A stretch of 64,000 nucleotides of DNA from assembly GCF_900094595.1 (NCBI RefSeq), contig NZ_FMAD01000002.1, forward strand, positions 372,001 to 436,000, read 5' to 3'. Source of the DNA: Cupriavidus alkaliphilus. GTDB lineage: Bacteria; Pseudomonadota; Gammaproteobacteria; Burkholderiales; Burkholderiaceae. Of the stretch, positions 25,853 through 35,153 are shown piece by piece. The stretch's first letter is position 1; each line of letters starts with the position of its first letter. Under the pieces are notes generated by a model, which was given only the letters and a program-made list of their open reading frames with translations, was not told the DNA's origin and did not search any database. Made by a program: the position numbers and the translations under genes.

Positions 25853-27373
25853 CTACACCCAGCCCAGCCAGCGCCAGTAGGTCGCGGCGAACAGCAGCAT
25901 CATGGCGTAGCCGATGATCGTGACCGGGATGCCGATGCGCGCGAACTGCCGCCCGTTGAAGGTCTCGGTGCCCAGGCACACCATGTTCTGCGGCGCGTTG
26001 ATCGGCAGGATAAAGCCGAAGCTGACGGTAAAGCCCAGCAGCATGGTGATGCCGACGCGGTTGATGTCGCCGGGCAGGGTCTGCAGCACCGAGATCAGGA
26101 TCGGCAGCAGCGCCGCGGTCAGCGCGGTGGCGCTGGCGAAGCCCAGGTGGATCAGGATCAGGAAGGCCGACAGGATCGCAAACACCAGCAGCGCGCCATG
26201 CGCCGCCAGGCCCGAATGCGTGACCACGAACTGGCCCAGCCACTGCCCCGCCTGGGTCGACAGCAGCGCCGTGCCCAGGCTGATGCCGACCCCGAACACG
26301 ATCAGCGTGCCCCACGGCGTGCGCTGCTGCATGGTCTTCCAGTCCATCACGCCCAGGCGCGGCAGCATCAGGATCACCAGCCCGACGAAGGTCACCGTGG
26401 CGGTGTCGAAGCTGTGCAGCTTGCCCTCGGTGGCCCAGCACAGCAGCAGGCCCAGCGACACCGCGGCCAGCCGCTTCTGCGGGCTGCTCATCGGGCCGAG
26501 CGCTGACAGCTCGCGCTGCACCGCCTGCTTGCCACCGGGAATGGCCTCGGTCTCGGCCGGCAGCAGCCAGCGCACCAGCACATAGAGCACCACCGACATC
26601 GCCACCGCCCACGGCGCACCCGCGATCAGCCATTGCAGCCAGGTGATGCGCTCGCCCAGCAGCTTGTCCATGAAGCCGACCGTCAGCAGGTTCTGCGCGG
26701 CGGCGGTCTGGATGCCGACGTTCCAGATGCTGGTGGCCTGCGCCACCGTGATCATGATGCCGGCGGCGATATTGGACTTCTTGTCGACGCCGAACGCGGC
26801 GATCACGCCCATCATGATCGGCACCACGCAGGCGCTGCGCGCGGTGGCGCTGGGCACCACCAGGCTCAGCGCGATGGTGACCGCGATGGTGCCAATCAGG
26901 ATGCGGCGCGTGCTGGTGCCGATTGCCGACAGCGTCACCAGCGCGATGCGTCGGTCGAGCCCGGTCACCGTCATCGCGGCGGAGATGAACAGTGCCGCGG
27001 CGACCAGCGCCAGCGCGGTATTGGAGAATCCGGCCAGCGCCATGCCCAGCGCCTTCGATGTGCCGTACTGGACCGAGGGGTCGTTCACGGTCGGGGCAAA
27101 ACCGATCAGCCCGGCCATCAGCGAGGTGATCATGATGGCGCTGGCTTCGTACGACACCGCCTCGGTGATCCACACCACGATGGCGAACGCCAGGATCGCC
27201 AGCATGCGCTGGCCCGCAATGGTGAGCCCGTCGGGCTGCGGGATCGCCAGCACCGCGATCAGCGCGGCGGCGGCTGCGAACAGGCCCCAGTGCAGGGTTG
27301 GCTTGGGTGTGGCTGCGGGTGCTGGTATGGCCGCGGCCGGGGCAGGCGGCTGGGAGGCGGGAAGTTCTGGCAT
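25853..27373 (-). CDS. SLC13/DASS family anion:sodium symporter
   Basis: The protein has 506 residues from the ATG at 27373, which sits eight bases after AAGGA; the upstream ATG at 27382 almost touches that site. It starts with a Pro/Ala tail, then about 12 hydrophobic segments. The DASS features are the hairpin motifs SNTALALVAAALF and GVGISLGTALLSTQAG, and the C-terminal LGFTVSFGFILPINAPQNMVCLGTETFN, matching the SNT and SPN-type substrate sites. Family substrates are di- and tricarboxylates or sulfate. The substrate here is not determined; dicarboxylate is most likely by resemblance. Confidence 0.88.
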   Translation of the reverse strand: MPELPASQPPAPAAAIPAPAATPKPTLHWGLFAAAAALIAVLAIPQPDGLTIAGQRMLAILAFAIVVWITEAVSYEASAIMITSLMAGLIGFAPTVNDPSVQYGTSKALGMALAGFSNTALALVAAALFISAAMTVTGLDRRIALVTLSAIGTSTRRILIGTIAVTIALSLVVPSATARSACVVPIMMGVIAAFGVDKKSNIAAGIMITVAQATSIWNVGIQTAAAQNLLTVGFMDKLLGERITWLQWLIAGAPWAVAMSVVLYVLVRWLLPAETEAIPGGKQAVQRELSALGPMSSPQKRLAAVSLGLLLCWATEGKLHSFDTATVTFVGLVILMLPRLGVMDWKTMQQRTPWGTLIVFGVGISLGTALLSTQAGQWLGQFVVTHSGLAAHGALLVFAILSAFLILIHLGFASATALTAALLPILISVLQTLPGDINRVGITMLLGFTVSFGFILPINAPQNMVCLGTETFNGRQFARIGIPVTIIGYAMMLLFAATYWRWLGWV

Positions 27374-27638
27374 TGCCGACATTCCTTGTAGTTCGACCTG
27401 TCTGAAATTTTCCGGCGCGCAGCCGGCGATGTCGAGGACCGGGACGGAATAGTTACGCCCGTGATGCGCAAGATCAAGGCGATGGCAGATCGCCGGATTC
27501 TCCGGCCGCCGCACGCGTCATACCAATGAGAGGCTCGCCATACAAGGCCCGCGCGGCAGTCCGCATGATCCGACACCGGCGCCGCGCCGGGGTGCGTGAG
27601 GCACGAGCCGGAGTGATCTGAAATAATTGGAGCCGACC

Positions 27639-27884
27639 ATGAAGGTTTTAGTACGCGGTCTCAAGGCCGGACTGGACCCGGCGGCGCTGCGCAACGCGCT
27701 GGCACGGTATGCGAAGATCCGTTCGGTGGAGCTGGTGGAGGAAGGCGACCCCCGGCATCCCTGGGCCTGGGTCGACATCGACGCCGGCGCGCTGACGGTG
27801 TGGAAGCTGGTGGCGCGGCTGGACCGGCGCTATATCGCCGGCAGCCACCTGCGCTGGCACGTGCCGGCGTACCGCGAGCGCTGA
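27639..27884 (+). CDS. Small RRM-like protein
   Basis: The 81-residue protein follows GGAG. It can be laid out as beta-alpha-beta-beta-alpha-beta: KVLVRGL, DPAALRNALARYA, IRSVELVE, PWAWVDID, VWKLVARLD, HLRWHVPAY. This order, with VRGL and WAWVDID in the places of RNP2 and RNP1, resembles an RNA-recognition motif. The usual aromatic residues of RNP1 are replaced by Trp. The protein is basic and has no signal peptide. It lies 45 bases before a phosphatase gene and is probably co-transcribed with it. The RNA-binding proposal is inference from layout only. Confidence 0.7.
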   Translation: MKVLVRGLKAGLDPAALRNALARYAKIRSVELVEEGDPRHPWAWVDIDAGALTVWKLVARLDRRYIAGSHLRWHVPAYRER

Positions 27885-27929
27885 CGCGCCCGCACCGGCA
27901 CGCCCGGTAACGACAAACTGGAAAGAACA

Positions 27930-28754
27930 ATGCTCAAGTGGCTTCAACGCGCGGCCTGCCCGCATGCCCTCGCGGCCATGCCGCCAACTCCGGCGGCGAC
28001 CGGCATCGCGCCGGACGTGCCGGACCTGGTGTTCGAGCGCATCAGCAACGCGCGCGACCTGGGCGGACTGGTGGGCGCGGAGGGGCGCCGCGTGCGCCAC
28101 GGCCGGCTCTACCGCAGCGGCAACCCGGCGCTGGCGAGCGACGCCGACCTGGAGCGGTTGCAGGCGCTCGGGCTCGACATGGTGGTGGACTTCCGCTCGC
28201 CCGGCGAGAAATCTGCGGGCGAAGCGGCCTTCGGCCAGCGCTTCCGCTGGCAGGCGGTGCCGGTGCTGGAAGGCAGCATGGCGATGGATGTGCTGATGCC
28301 GCGCCTGCGCGCCAGCACGCCGGCGCAGATGGATGCCTTCATGCTCGAGGTGTACCGCGATTTCCCGGTGCGCTACCGCGCGGCTTTCGGCGGCTTCATG
28401 CAGACCGTGCAGGGCGGCCAGACCCTGCTGTTCCACTGCACCGCGGGCAAGGACCGCACCGGCTTTGCCGCGCTGCTGTTGCTGGCCGCGCTGGGCGTCG
28501 GCCAGGACGACATCCTGGCCAACTACCTGGAATCGAACCAGCGCAACGCGCAGTTCAACGCGGCCGCGCTGGCGCAGATGGGCTCGCTCGGCATCGATGC
28601 CGCGGTGATGACGCCGCTGCTGGAAGTCCGGGCCAGCTATCTCGAGGCCTCGATGCAGGCCATCGACGCGGGCTGGGGCAGCGTCGGCAACTACCTGTGC
28701 GACGCGCTCCAGGTCGACGTCGCGCAGCTGCGCGCGCACTACCTGGCCGGCTGA
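27930..28754 (+). CDS. Tyrosine-protein phosphatase (Y_phosphatase3 / DSP-like)
   Basis: The 274-residue protein starts after GGAAAG. It has the PTP P-loop HCTAGKDRTG, with nucleophile Cys170 and Arg176, and the N-terminal family motif ISNARDLGGL followed by LYRSGNPA and VVDFRSPGE. The Lys and Asp inside the P-loop are typical of bacterial and fungal Y_phosphatase3 enzymes, some of which also act on phosphoinositides. No convincing signal peptide is seen, so it is probably cytoplasmic. It converges on ackA, with 20 bases between the stops. Confidence 0.9.
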   Translation: MLKWLQRAACPHALAAMPPTPAATGIAPDVPDLVFERISNARDLGGLVGAEGRRVRHGRLYRSGNPALASDADLERLQALGLDMVVDFRSPGEKSAGEAAFGQRFRWQAVPVLEGSMAMDVLMPRLRASTPAQMDAFMLEVYRDFPVRYRAAFGGFMQTVQGGQTLLFHCTAGKDRTGFAALLLLAALGVGQDDILANYLESNQRNAQFNAAALAQMGSLGIDAAVMTPLLEVRASYLEASMQAIDAGWGSVGNYLCDALQVDVAQLRAHYLAG

Positions 28755-28774
28755 GTTGCAGACTCACGGAAGCC

Positions 28775-30010
28775 TCACAGCTTGCCGCTGTCGCGCAGGA
28801 TGCGCGCGGTGCTCAGCGCGATCATCCCTTCTTCGTCGGTCGGCAGCACCAGCACCGGCACGCGGCTGTCGTCGCGGCTGATGCGCTGCCTGTTGTTGCC
28901 GTTGGCGCCGGCATCGAGCGTAATGCCGAACAGCCCGGCCAGGTGTTCGCAGATGCGCGCGCGCACCGGCGGCGAATTGGCGCCGATGCCCGCGGTAAAC
29001 ACCAGCGCATCGAGCCCTCCCAGCGTGGTGGCGAGCTTGCCGATTTCCTGCGCCGCGCGGTAGGCGTAGAAGTCCACCGCCAGCCGCGCGCGCGGCGCAT
29101 CGCTGGCCAGCAGCGCGCGCATGTCGCTGCTGACGCCGGACAGTCCCTTCAGCCCGGATTCCTGGTACAGCATCGCCTGGATCTCGGCGGCGCTCATGCC
29201 TTGCTGCGCCAGCCACAGCAGCGCGCCCGGATCGACCGCGCCGCAGCGGGTGCCCATCGGCAGGCCGTCGAGCGCGGTCAGGCCCATGGTGCTGTCGACG
29301 CTGCGCCCGTCGCGCATGGCGCACAGGCTGGCGCCGTTGCCCAGGTGCGCCACCACCACGCGGCCTTCGGCCAGGTCGGGTGCCACCTGGCGCAGCCGGC
29401 GCGCGATGTACTCGTACGACAGGCCGTGGAAGCCATAGCGCCGGATGCCGCGCTCGAAATACGCATAGGGCAGCGCCATCAGTTGCGCCAGCACGTCGTG
29501 GCCGGCGTGGAAGGCGGTGTCGAAGCACGCCACCTGCAGCAGTTCCGGCATGGCCTGGCGCACCGCGCGGATCGCGGTCAGGTTGTGCGGCTGGTGCAGC
29601 GGCGCCAGCGGCACCAGCGCCTCCAGGTTTTCGAGCACGGTGTCGTCGATGCAGACCGCCTGCGCGTAGCCGGCGCCGCCATGCACCACGCGATGGCCGA
29701 TCGCCACCGGCGGGTGGTCGCGCAGGCCCACGCTCAGCACCAGGCGCACCAGGCGGAAGGCGGCGTCGTGGTCGGCCACCTGGGCCTGCGGGAAGGTCTC
29801 GTCGGCAACTACGCGGCCGTCGGCCATGCTGGCGCGCAGCCGCGGCGCGACGCCGATGCCTTCGATCTGGCCGTGCGCGCTCAGCACCGGGTTGATGTCG
29901 GCATTGCCGTGCGCGGCCTCGGGCACGGCATAGACCGAGACCTTGACGCTGGACGAGCCTGCGTTGACGACGAGGATCACGGCGGGCGCGGCGGTATGGA
30001 GGGTGGTCAC
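28775..30010 (-). CDS. ackA: Acetate kinase
   Basis: The protein has 411 residues from a GTG at 30010, with GGAG upstream. ASKHA-fold signatures are present: VVNAGSSSVKVSVY at the N-terminus, VVVAHLGNGASLCA for the phosphate loop, MGLTALDGLPMGTRCG and VFTAGIGANSPPVR in the C-terminal domain. It interconverts acetate plus ATP and acetyl phosphate plus ADP (propionate can also serve). It lies 40 bases downstream of pta on the same strand; together they give the acetyl-CoA to acetate route or its reverse. Confidence 0.95.
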   Translation of the reverse strand: MTTLHTAAPAVILVVNAGSSSVKVSVYAVPEAAHGNADINPVLSAHGQIEGIGVAPRLRASMADGRVVADETFPQAQVADHDAAFRLVRLVLSVGLRDHPPVAIGHRVVHGGAGYAQAVCIDDTVLENLEALVPLAPLHQPHNLTAIRAVRQAMPELLQVACFDTAFHAGHDVLAQLMALPYAYFERGIRRYGFHGLSYEYIARRLRQVAPDLAEGRVVVAHLGNGASLCAMRDGRSVDSTMGLTALDGLPMGTRCGAVDPGALLWLAQQGMSAAEIQAMLYQESGLKGLSGVSSDMRALLASDAPRARLAVDFYAYRAAQEIGKLATTLGGLDALVFTAGIGANSPPVRARICEHLAGLFGITLDAGANGNNRQRISRDDSRVPVLVLPTDEEGMIALSTARILRDSGKL

Positions 30011-30050
30011 GCTGGAAAGCTCCGTTGTCAGGGCGCAGGGCGCGGGTCGG

Positions 30051-31043
30051 TCAGACCTGGGCCGCGGCTTCGGCGCCGCGGCGCGCGTGGGCCAGCAGCA
30101 CCGCGATGGCGCAGCTGCCGATGCGCGCGCGCACGCTGTCGGCCCGGCTGGTCAGGACCACGGGGACGCGTGCGCCCAGCACGATGCCGGCGGCTTCGGC
30201 CCCGGCCAGGAAGGTGAGCTGCTTGGCCAGCATGTTGCCGGCTTCCAGGTCCGGCACCAGCAGGATGTCGGGGTCGCCGGCGACGTCGGAATCTATGCCC
30301 TTGGTGGTCGCGGCCTCGCGGCTGATGGCGTTGTCGAAGGCGAGCGGGCCGTCGAGCACGCCGCCGGTGATCTGCCCGCGCCGCGCCATGGTGCACAGCG
30401 CGGCGGCGTCGATAGTCGACGGGATCTTGTCGGTGACGGTCTCGACCGCGGACAGGATCGCCACCTTGGGCCGTTCGATCCCCAGCGTGCGCAGCAGGTC
30501 GATGGCGTTGCGGCAGATATCGGCCTTCTCGTTCAGCGTGGGGAAGATGTTGACCGCGGCGTCGGTGATGAACAGCGGCTTGTGGTAGCGCGGCACGTCC
30601 ATCGCGAACACATGCGACAGGCGCCGCCCGGTGCGCAGCCCGCTGGCCGACGCGGTGACCTCGTGCAGCAGCTCGTCGGTATGCAGGCTGCCCTTCATCA
30701 GCAGTTCGGCCTCGCCGGCGCGCACCGCCTCGACCGCGCGCGCGGCCGAGGCATGGCTGTGCGGCGTGTCGATGATGACGGTGTCGCCCAGCGCCATGCC
30801 GTGCTCCGCTGCGACCTGGCGGATGCGCGCCACGGGACCGACCAGGATCGGCACGATCAGGCCGAGCTGCGCGGCCTGCAGCGCGCCGCCCAGCGAAGCG
30901 GCATCGCACGGATGCGCCACCGCGGTCGGGATGGGCGGCAGCCCGGCGCAGCGCGCCAGCAGCGTGGCGTATTTGTCCGGCGCCGGCGCGGCGGGCGAGG
31001 CAAGTTCGGACATGGCGGACATGGCAGGCGAGGCAGCACTCAT
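30051..31043 (-). CDS. pta: Phosphate acetyl/butyryltransferase
   Basis: The 330-residue short form of the PTA_PTB family lacks the N-terminal DRTGG/AAA part of long Pta proteins. Conserved pieces are LMKGSLHTDELLHEV, LSHVFAMDVP, ITDAAVNIFP and the C-terminal GIVLGARVPVVLTSRADS. It transfers acyl groups between CoA and phosphate. The short form cannot be split between phosphotransacetylase and phosphotransbutyrylase by eye, but pairing with ackA favours acetyl. The start could be a later ATG (31022 or 31013), since the first 20 residues are low-complexity. It diverges from the DUF3141 gene across 310 bp. Confidence 0.92.
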   Translation of the reverse strand: MSAASPAMSAMSELASPAAPAPDKYATLLARCAGLPPIPTAVAHPCDAASLGGALQAAQLGLIVPILVGPVARIRQVAAEHGMALGDTVIIDTPHSHASAARAVEAVRAGEAELLMKGSLHTDELLHEVTASASGLRTGRRLSHVFAMDVPRYHKPLFITDAAVNIFPTLNEKADICRNAIDLLRTLGIERPKVAILSAVETVTDKIPSTIDAAALCTMARRGQITGGVLDGPLAFDNAISREAATTKGIDSDVAGDPDILLVPDLEAGNMLAKQLTFLAGAEAAGIVLGARVPVVLTSRADSVRARIGSCAIAVLLAHARRGAEAAAQV

Positions 31044-31238
31044 GACGATGTTCCGTGGACAACGCAGCGGTCAGGGTACCGGCCCTGCGGGCAGGCGTCG
31101 AGCCCGCGCCGGGACTTGCGTGGACGCCGGTTGCTGCAATGCGCAAGGCGCCGTGCCACAGTATAGGCGCCAACCGGGGCAGGCCGATGAACATGGACGC
31201 GGCCGGCGGTGCGGCTGTTTGCCCCAACCAGGCGCGGG

Positions 31239-31267
31239 TTGCACGGCGCCCCCGCCGCTGCTAGGCT
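31239..31267 (+). promoter_or_regulatory. Candidate promoter of the DUF3141 gene in the 310-bp pta/DUF3141 gap
   Basis: TTGCAC at 31239-31244 and TAGGCT at 31262-31267 are 17 bp apart, about 85 bp before the DUF3141 start. Just downstream, CTTGTT and AACAAG form a small inverted repeat around a T-rich loop (31266-31291). The rest of the 31044-31353 gap shows nothing definite. Confidence 0.45.
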
Positions 31268-31353
31268 TGTTTTTTGTTGCAGGGCAACAAGCGTCACGCC
31301 GGCCGCGCGCCACGCGCGCGGAATCCCGGCATGGCGCCCACCAGGGGAGTGCC

Positions 31354-33657
31354 ATGACCGCACGCGAACGCGCCGTCCTGCCGCAGGACGGCACTGCCAC
31401 CGCGGGTTCCACGCCTGACACGCCACCGCGCGAACTGGCGCATGCAGACCCGCTTGGCGCACTGGCCCGGCCGTTTCTCGAGTACGCCCATGACGCCTGG
31501 CAGCGCAGCGTGCTGTTGCTCGACATCCTGCGCCAGCGCGGCAATCTGTCGGCCGAGCATGAGCGCGAGGGCATGCCCCCGGTGCTGGTATTTGAGCATG
31601 AACTGCTCGCCGATGGCCGCCAGTTGCCCGAGCCCGCCAACTACGCGCTGCTGCGCATCGTGCCGCCCGCAGGCAGCCCGACCGATCCCGCCAAGCGACC
31701 CTTCGTCGTGATCGATCCGCGCGCCGGCCATGGCCCCGGCATCGGCGGCTTCAAGGCCGACAGCGAGATCGGCATCGCGCTGCGCACCGGCCATCCGTGC
31801 TACTTCATCACCTTCTTCCACGAACCCTGCCCGGGCCAGACCATCGAGGCCGTGGCGCGCGCCGAAGCCGGGTTCCTGCGCCTCGTCGGCGAGCGGCATC
31901 CCGATGCGCCCGGCAAGCCCTTCGTCATCGGCAACTGCCAGGCCGGCTGGGCGCTGATGATGCTGGCCGCGGTGGCGCCCGGGCGCACCGGCCCGCTGCT
32001 GCTGGCCGGCGCGCCGCTGGCGTACTGGTCGGGCGTGCGCGGGCGCAACCCGATGCGCTACAGCGGCGGGCTGCTGGGCGGATCGTGGCTGGCATCGCTG
32101 GCGGCGGACCTGGGCAATGGCCGCTTCGACGGGGCCTGGCTGGTGCAGAACTTCGAGCAGCTCAATCCCGCCAACACGCTGTGGCAGAAGCTCTACGACG
32201 TCTATGCGCGGGTCGACACCGAAGGCCCGCGCTTCCTTGACTTCGAGCGCTGGTGGGGCGGCCATTTCCTGATGAACCGCGCCGAGATCGACTGGATCGT
32301 GCAGCAGCTGTTCGTCGGCAACCGGCTCACGGCGGGCGCGGTGCGCAGCAGCGACGGCAAGACCGTGGTGGACCTGCGCAACGTGCGCTCGCCGGTGATC
32401 ATCTTTGCCTCGTGGGGGGACAACATCACGCCGCCGCAGCAGGCGCTGAACTGGATCCCGGACCTGTATGCGAGCGACGATGACCTGGTCGCCAACGACC
32501 AGGTCATCGTCTACTGCCTGCACCCGACCGTGGGCCACCTGGGCATCTTCGTCTCCGCCGGCGTGGCCAACCGCGAGCACAGCGAACTGTTCTGCGCGCT
32601 GGACCTGATCGACGTGCTGCCGCCGGGACTGTACGAGGCCAAGATCGAAGACATCGCCCCGGACCTGCCGCATCGCGAGCTGGTCGAAGGGCGCTACCTG
32701 GTGCGCTTCGAGCGCCGCGGCATCGCCGACATCCTGGCGCTGGACGATGGCCGCGACGACGAGCGTGCCTTCGAGGTGGTGCGGCGCGTGGCCGAGATCA
32801 ACCAGCATGTCTACGACACCTTCGCCTCGCCGTGGGTGCGCGCCGTTTCCAGCGAGTTCAGCGCGCAATGGCTGCGCGCGCTGCATCCCGCGCGGCTGGA
32901 ACGCACGCTGGCGACCGATATGAACCCGTGGATGGCGTGGATCGGCGCGCTCGCGCCATGGGTGCGCGCGCATCGCGCGCCGGTGGCGCCGGACAATCCG
33001 TTGCTGACGCTGGAGCAGGCGGCCTCGGCGCAGATCATCCGCGCGCTCGACCAGTTCCGCGACTGGCGCGATGCCTGCTACGAGCAGGTGTTCGAGGCGA
33101 TCTACCAGGCGCCCGCGATGGCGGCGCTGGTCGGGCTTCAGGCGCAAGCGCCGGCCAACCTGGAGTCGCCCGTCACGGTGGCGCTGCGCGAGGAACTGGC
33201 CGCGCGGCGCCTGCGCGATGCCGAGGCCGCGATCGCGCAGGGCGGCACGCTCGAAGCCTTCGTGCGCGTGCTGGCCTACGTCGTCGAACGGCCCAGCGCG
33301 ATCGAGGAGCGGCCCTTCAACCTGCTGCGCCGCATCGCGCGCGAGCAGCAGCAGGCCACCGAATCCGGCGGCGGCCATGCCGACCTGGCCGCGTTCAAGA
33401 CCGCGGTGCGCCAGCAGAGCTTTATCGTCCGGCTCGACCCGCAGCGCGCGATCCGGGCCCTGCCGGCGCTGGTGCCGGACCGCGAGACCCGGCGCAAGCT
33501 GATGGCGGCGGCGCATCGCGTGATGACCGTCAGCGGTGCGCTGGCGGGCGAGCGGCTGGCGCGCTATCGCGAGGTCGCGGAGATCCTGGGCACAGGCGAT
33601 GCGCCGCAGGCGGATACGCCCGGCGCCGGGGCCGATCCCGGAATCGGATTACCATAA
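31354..33657 (+). CDS. DUF3141 protein, PHA-synthase-like alpha/beta hydrolase
   Basis: The 767-residue protein starts after AGGGGAG. The N-terminal half is an alpha/beta hydrolase fold. Its nucleophile elbow reads GNCQAG, with Cys195, as in PHA synthases (G-x-C-x-G) rather than a serine esterase. Asp in SWGDNITPP and His in HPTVGHLGIF complete a possible Cys-Asp-His triad. Residues about 470-767 are mostly helical and family-specific. DUF3141 proteins often sit beside pta-ackA, as here. True polymerase activity is unproven; an acyl-CoA or acyl-phosphate related transferase role is equally possible. Confidence 0.88.
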   Translation: MTARERAVLPQDGTATAGSTPDTPPRELAHADPLGALARPFLEYAHDAWQRSVLLLDILRQRGNLSAEHEREGMPPVLVFEHELLADGRQLPEPANYALLRIVPPAGSPTDPAKRPFVVIDPRAGHGPGIGGFKADSEIGIALRTGHPCYFITFFHEPCPGQTIEAVARAEAGFLRLVGERHPDAPGKPFVIGNCQAGWALMMLAAVAPGRTGPLLLAGAPLAYWSGVRGRNPMRYSGGLLGGSWLASLAADLGNGRFDGAWLVQNFEQLNPANTLWQKLYDVYARVDTEGPRFLDFERWWGGHFLMNRAEIDWIVQQLFVGNRLTAGAVRSSDGKTVVDLRNVRSPVIIFASWGDNITPPQQALNWIPDLYASDDDLVANDQVIVYCLHPTVGHLGIFVSAGVANREHSELFCALDLIDVLPPGLYEAKIEDIAPDLPHRELVEGRYLVRFERRGIADILALDDGRDDERAFEVVRRVAEINQHVYDTFASPWVRAVSSEFSAQWLRALHPARLERTLATDMNPWMAWIGALAPWVRAHRAPVAPDNPLLTLEQAASAQIIRALDQFRDWRDACYEQVFEAIYQAPAMAALVGLQAQAPANLESPVTVALREELAARRLRDAEAAIAQGGTLEAFVRVLAYVVERPSAIEERPFNLLRRIAREQQQATESGGGHADLAAFKTAVRQQSFIVRLDPQRAIRALPALVPDRETRRKLMAAAHRVMTVSGALAGERLARYREVAEILGTGDAPQADTPGAGADPGIGLP

Positions 33658-33706
33658 CCGCGTTTCCGACTTCTTTGCGCTGCCGGCCAGCGGCGCCCGA
33701 CCCCCA

Positions 33707-34501
33707 ATGCTTGAACTCCAGGGAGCCATCTGGTTCCGCTCCGGCTCGCAGGACTGGGGCGGCAAGGACCGCATCGCGCTGCTCGCCGCCATCGGCGAGC
33801 ATGGCTCGATCACGGCCGCCGCGCGCGCCGTCGGCATCAGCTACAAGGCGGCGTGGGACGCCATCGACGCGATGAACAACAGCGCCGGCGAACCGCTGGT
33901 AGTACGCGCCGCGGGCGGCAAGGGCGGCGGCGGCACGCGCCTGACCGCGCGCGGCGAACAGCTGATCCGCACCTATCGCGCGCTCGAAGACGAGCACCGG
34001 CGCTTTGTCGCGCAGCTGTCGCGCCTGGGCGAGGGCGTGGCCGACGATATCCACCTGATGAGGCGAATGATGATCAAGACCAGTGCGCGCAACAAGCTGT
34101 TCGGGCGCGTCGCCAGCGTGCGCGGCGGCGCGGTCAATGACGAGGTGGTGCTGGAACTGGCCGGCGGGCAGCGCATCGTCGCGACCATCACGCACGAGAG
34201 TGTCGAGACGCTGGAGCTGGCCGAGGGCGTGGAGGCCTTTGCGCTGATCAAGGCGTCGTCGGTGCTGGTGGGGCTGCCCGAACCGGGCCTGCGGCTGTCG
34301 GCGCGCAACCAGCTGGCGGGCGTGGTGGCGCGCGTGATGCCCGGGGCGGTGAACGCCGAGGTGGTGATCGAACTCGACGGTGGCGGCACGGTGGCGGCCA
34401 TCGTCACCAACGGCAGCGTCGAGGCGCTGGGGCTGCAGGCGGGCGTGGCCGCGGTGGCGATATTCAAGGCCTCGAGCGTGATCCTGGGCGTGGTGGGATG
34501 A
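33707..34501 (+). CDS. modE: Molybdate-responsive transcriptional regulator ModE
   Basis: The 264-residue protein has a LysR-type winged HTH (GEHGSITAAARAVGISYKAAWDAIDAMNN) in the first 110 residues and two Mop/TOBE domains (about 121-187 and 195-262), both containing the typical SARNKLFG/SARNQLAG start and a V/IKASSV end. This is full-length ModE as in E. coli. When molybdate binds the Mop domains, ModE represses the mod operon. Its likely target, a ModE-box palindrome, overlaps the modA promoter at 37991-38014. An ATG without a strong ribosome site is used, shortly after the DUF3141 stop. Confidence 0.94.
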   Translation: MLELQGAIWFRSGSQDWGGKDRIALLAAIGEHGSITAAARAVGISYKAAWDAIDAMNNSAGEPLVVRAAGGKGGGGTRLTARGEQLIRTYRALEDEHRRFVAQLSRLGEGVADDIHLMRRMMIKTSARNKLFGRVASVRGGAVNDEVVLELAGGQRIVATITHESVETLELAEGVEAFALIKASSVLVGLPEPGLRLSARNQLAGVVARVMPGAVNAEVVIELDGGGTVAAIVTNGSVEALGLQAGVAAVAIFKASSVILGVVG

Positions 34502-34553
34502 CTGCCGCGGCGTGCAATAATAGCCGCCCCTGAAGCATGTCGTTTCCCCCGCA

Positions 34554-35153
34554 ATGCACGCCGCGCTGGCTGGCTTTTCCCTCGGTCTTTCCCTGATTCT
34601 TGCCATTGGTTCCCAGAATGCTTTCGTGCTGCGGCAAGGCCTGCGGCGCGAGCATGTGTTCTGGGTCTGCCTGGTGTGCGCGCTGTCGGATGCGCTGCTG
34701 ATCCTGCTGGGCGTGTCGGGCTTTGCCGTGATGATTCGCACGCTGCCGTGGCTGGGCGAGGCGATGCGCTATGGCGGCGCGGCTTTCCTGGTCTGGTATG
34801 GCGCGCGCAGCTTTATCGCGGCGTGGCGCTCGAACGCGGTGCTGGACCCCAGCGATGCCGCGTCGCGGCCGCTGGCGCAGACGCTGGCTGTATGCCTGGC
34901 GTTCACCTGGCTGAATCCGCATGTGTACCTCGACACGGTGATGCTGATCGGTTCGGTGTCGACCCAGTTCGCGGGCAACACGCGTGCATTCGCCGCGGGT
35001 GCCATGACCGCGTCGTTCCTGTTCTTTTTTGCGCTGGGCTACGGCGCGGCGCTGCTGCGGCCGGTGTTTGCGCGGCCGCGGGCGTGGCAGGTGCTGGAAG
35101 TGGTGATCGGCATCACCATGTGGGTGATTGCCGCGCGTTTGCTGATCGGTTGA
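34554..35153 (+). CDS. LysE/ArgO family amino-acid exporter
   Basis: The 199-residue integral membrane protein has six hydrophobic segments. The LysE signature is clear: SLGLSLILAIGSQNAFVLRQGLRREH at the N-terminus and AFTWLNPHVYLDTVMLIG in the middle. ArgO and LysE export arginine or lysine. The exact substrate cannot be told, and no adjacent LysR-type ArgP gene is present; ModE upstream is unlikely to be its regulator. It is followed after 15 bases by the CYTH gene. Confidence 0.92.
   Translation: MHAALAGFSLGLSLILAIGSQNAFVLRQGLRREHVFWVCLVCALSDALLILLGVSGFAVMIRTLPWLGEAMRYGGAAFLVWYGARSFIAAWRSNAVLDPSDAASRPLAQTLAVCLAFTWLNPHVYLDTVMLIGSVSTQFAGNTRAFAAGAMTASFLFFFALGYGAALLRPVFARPRAWQVLEVVIGITMWVIAARLLIG

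Noticed and set aside
27938..30217. 759-codon plus-strand frame across the phosphatase and ackA
   Set aside because: It crosses a real gene in another frame and is antisense to ackA; no domain is visible.
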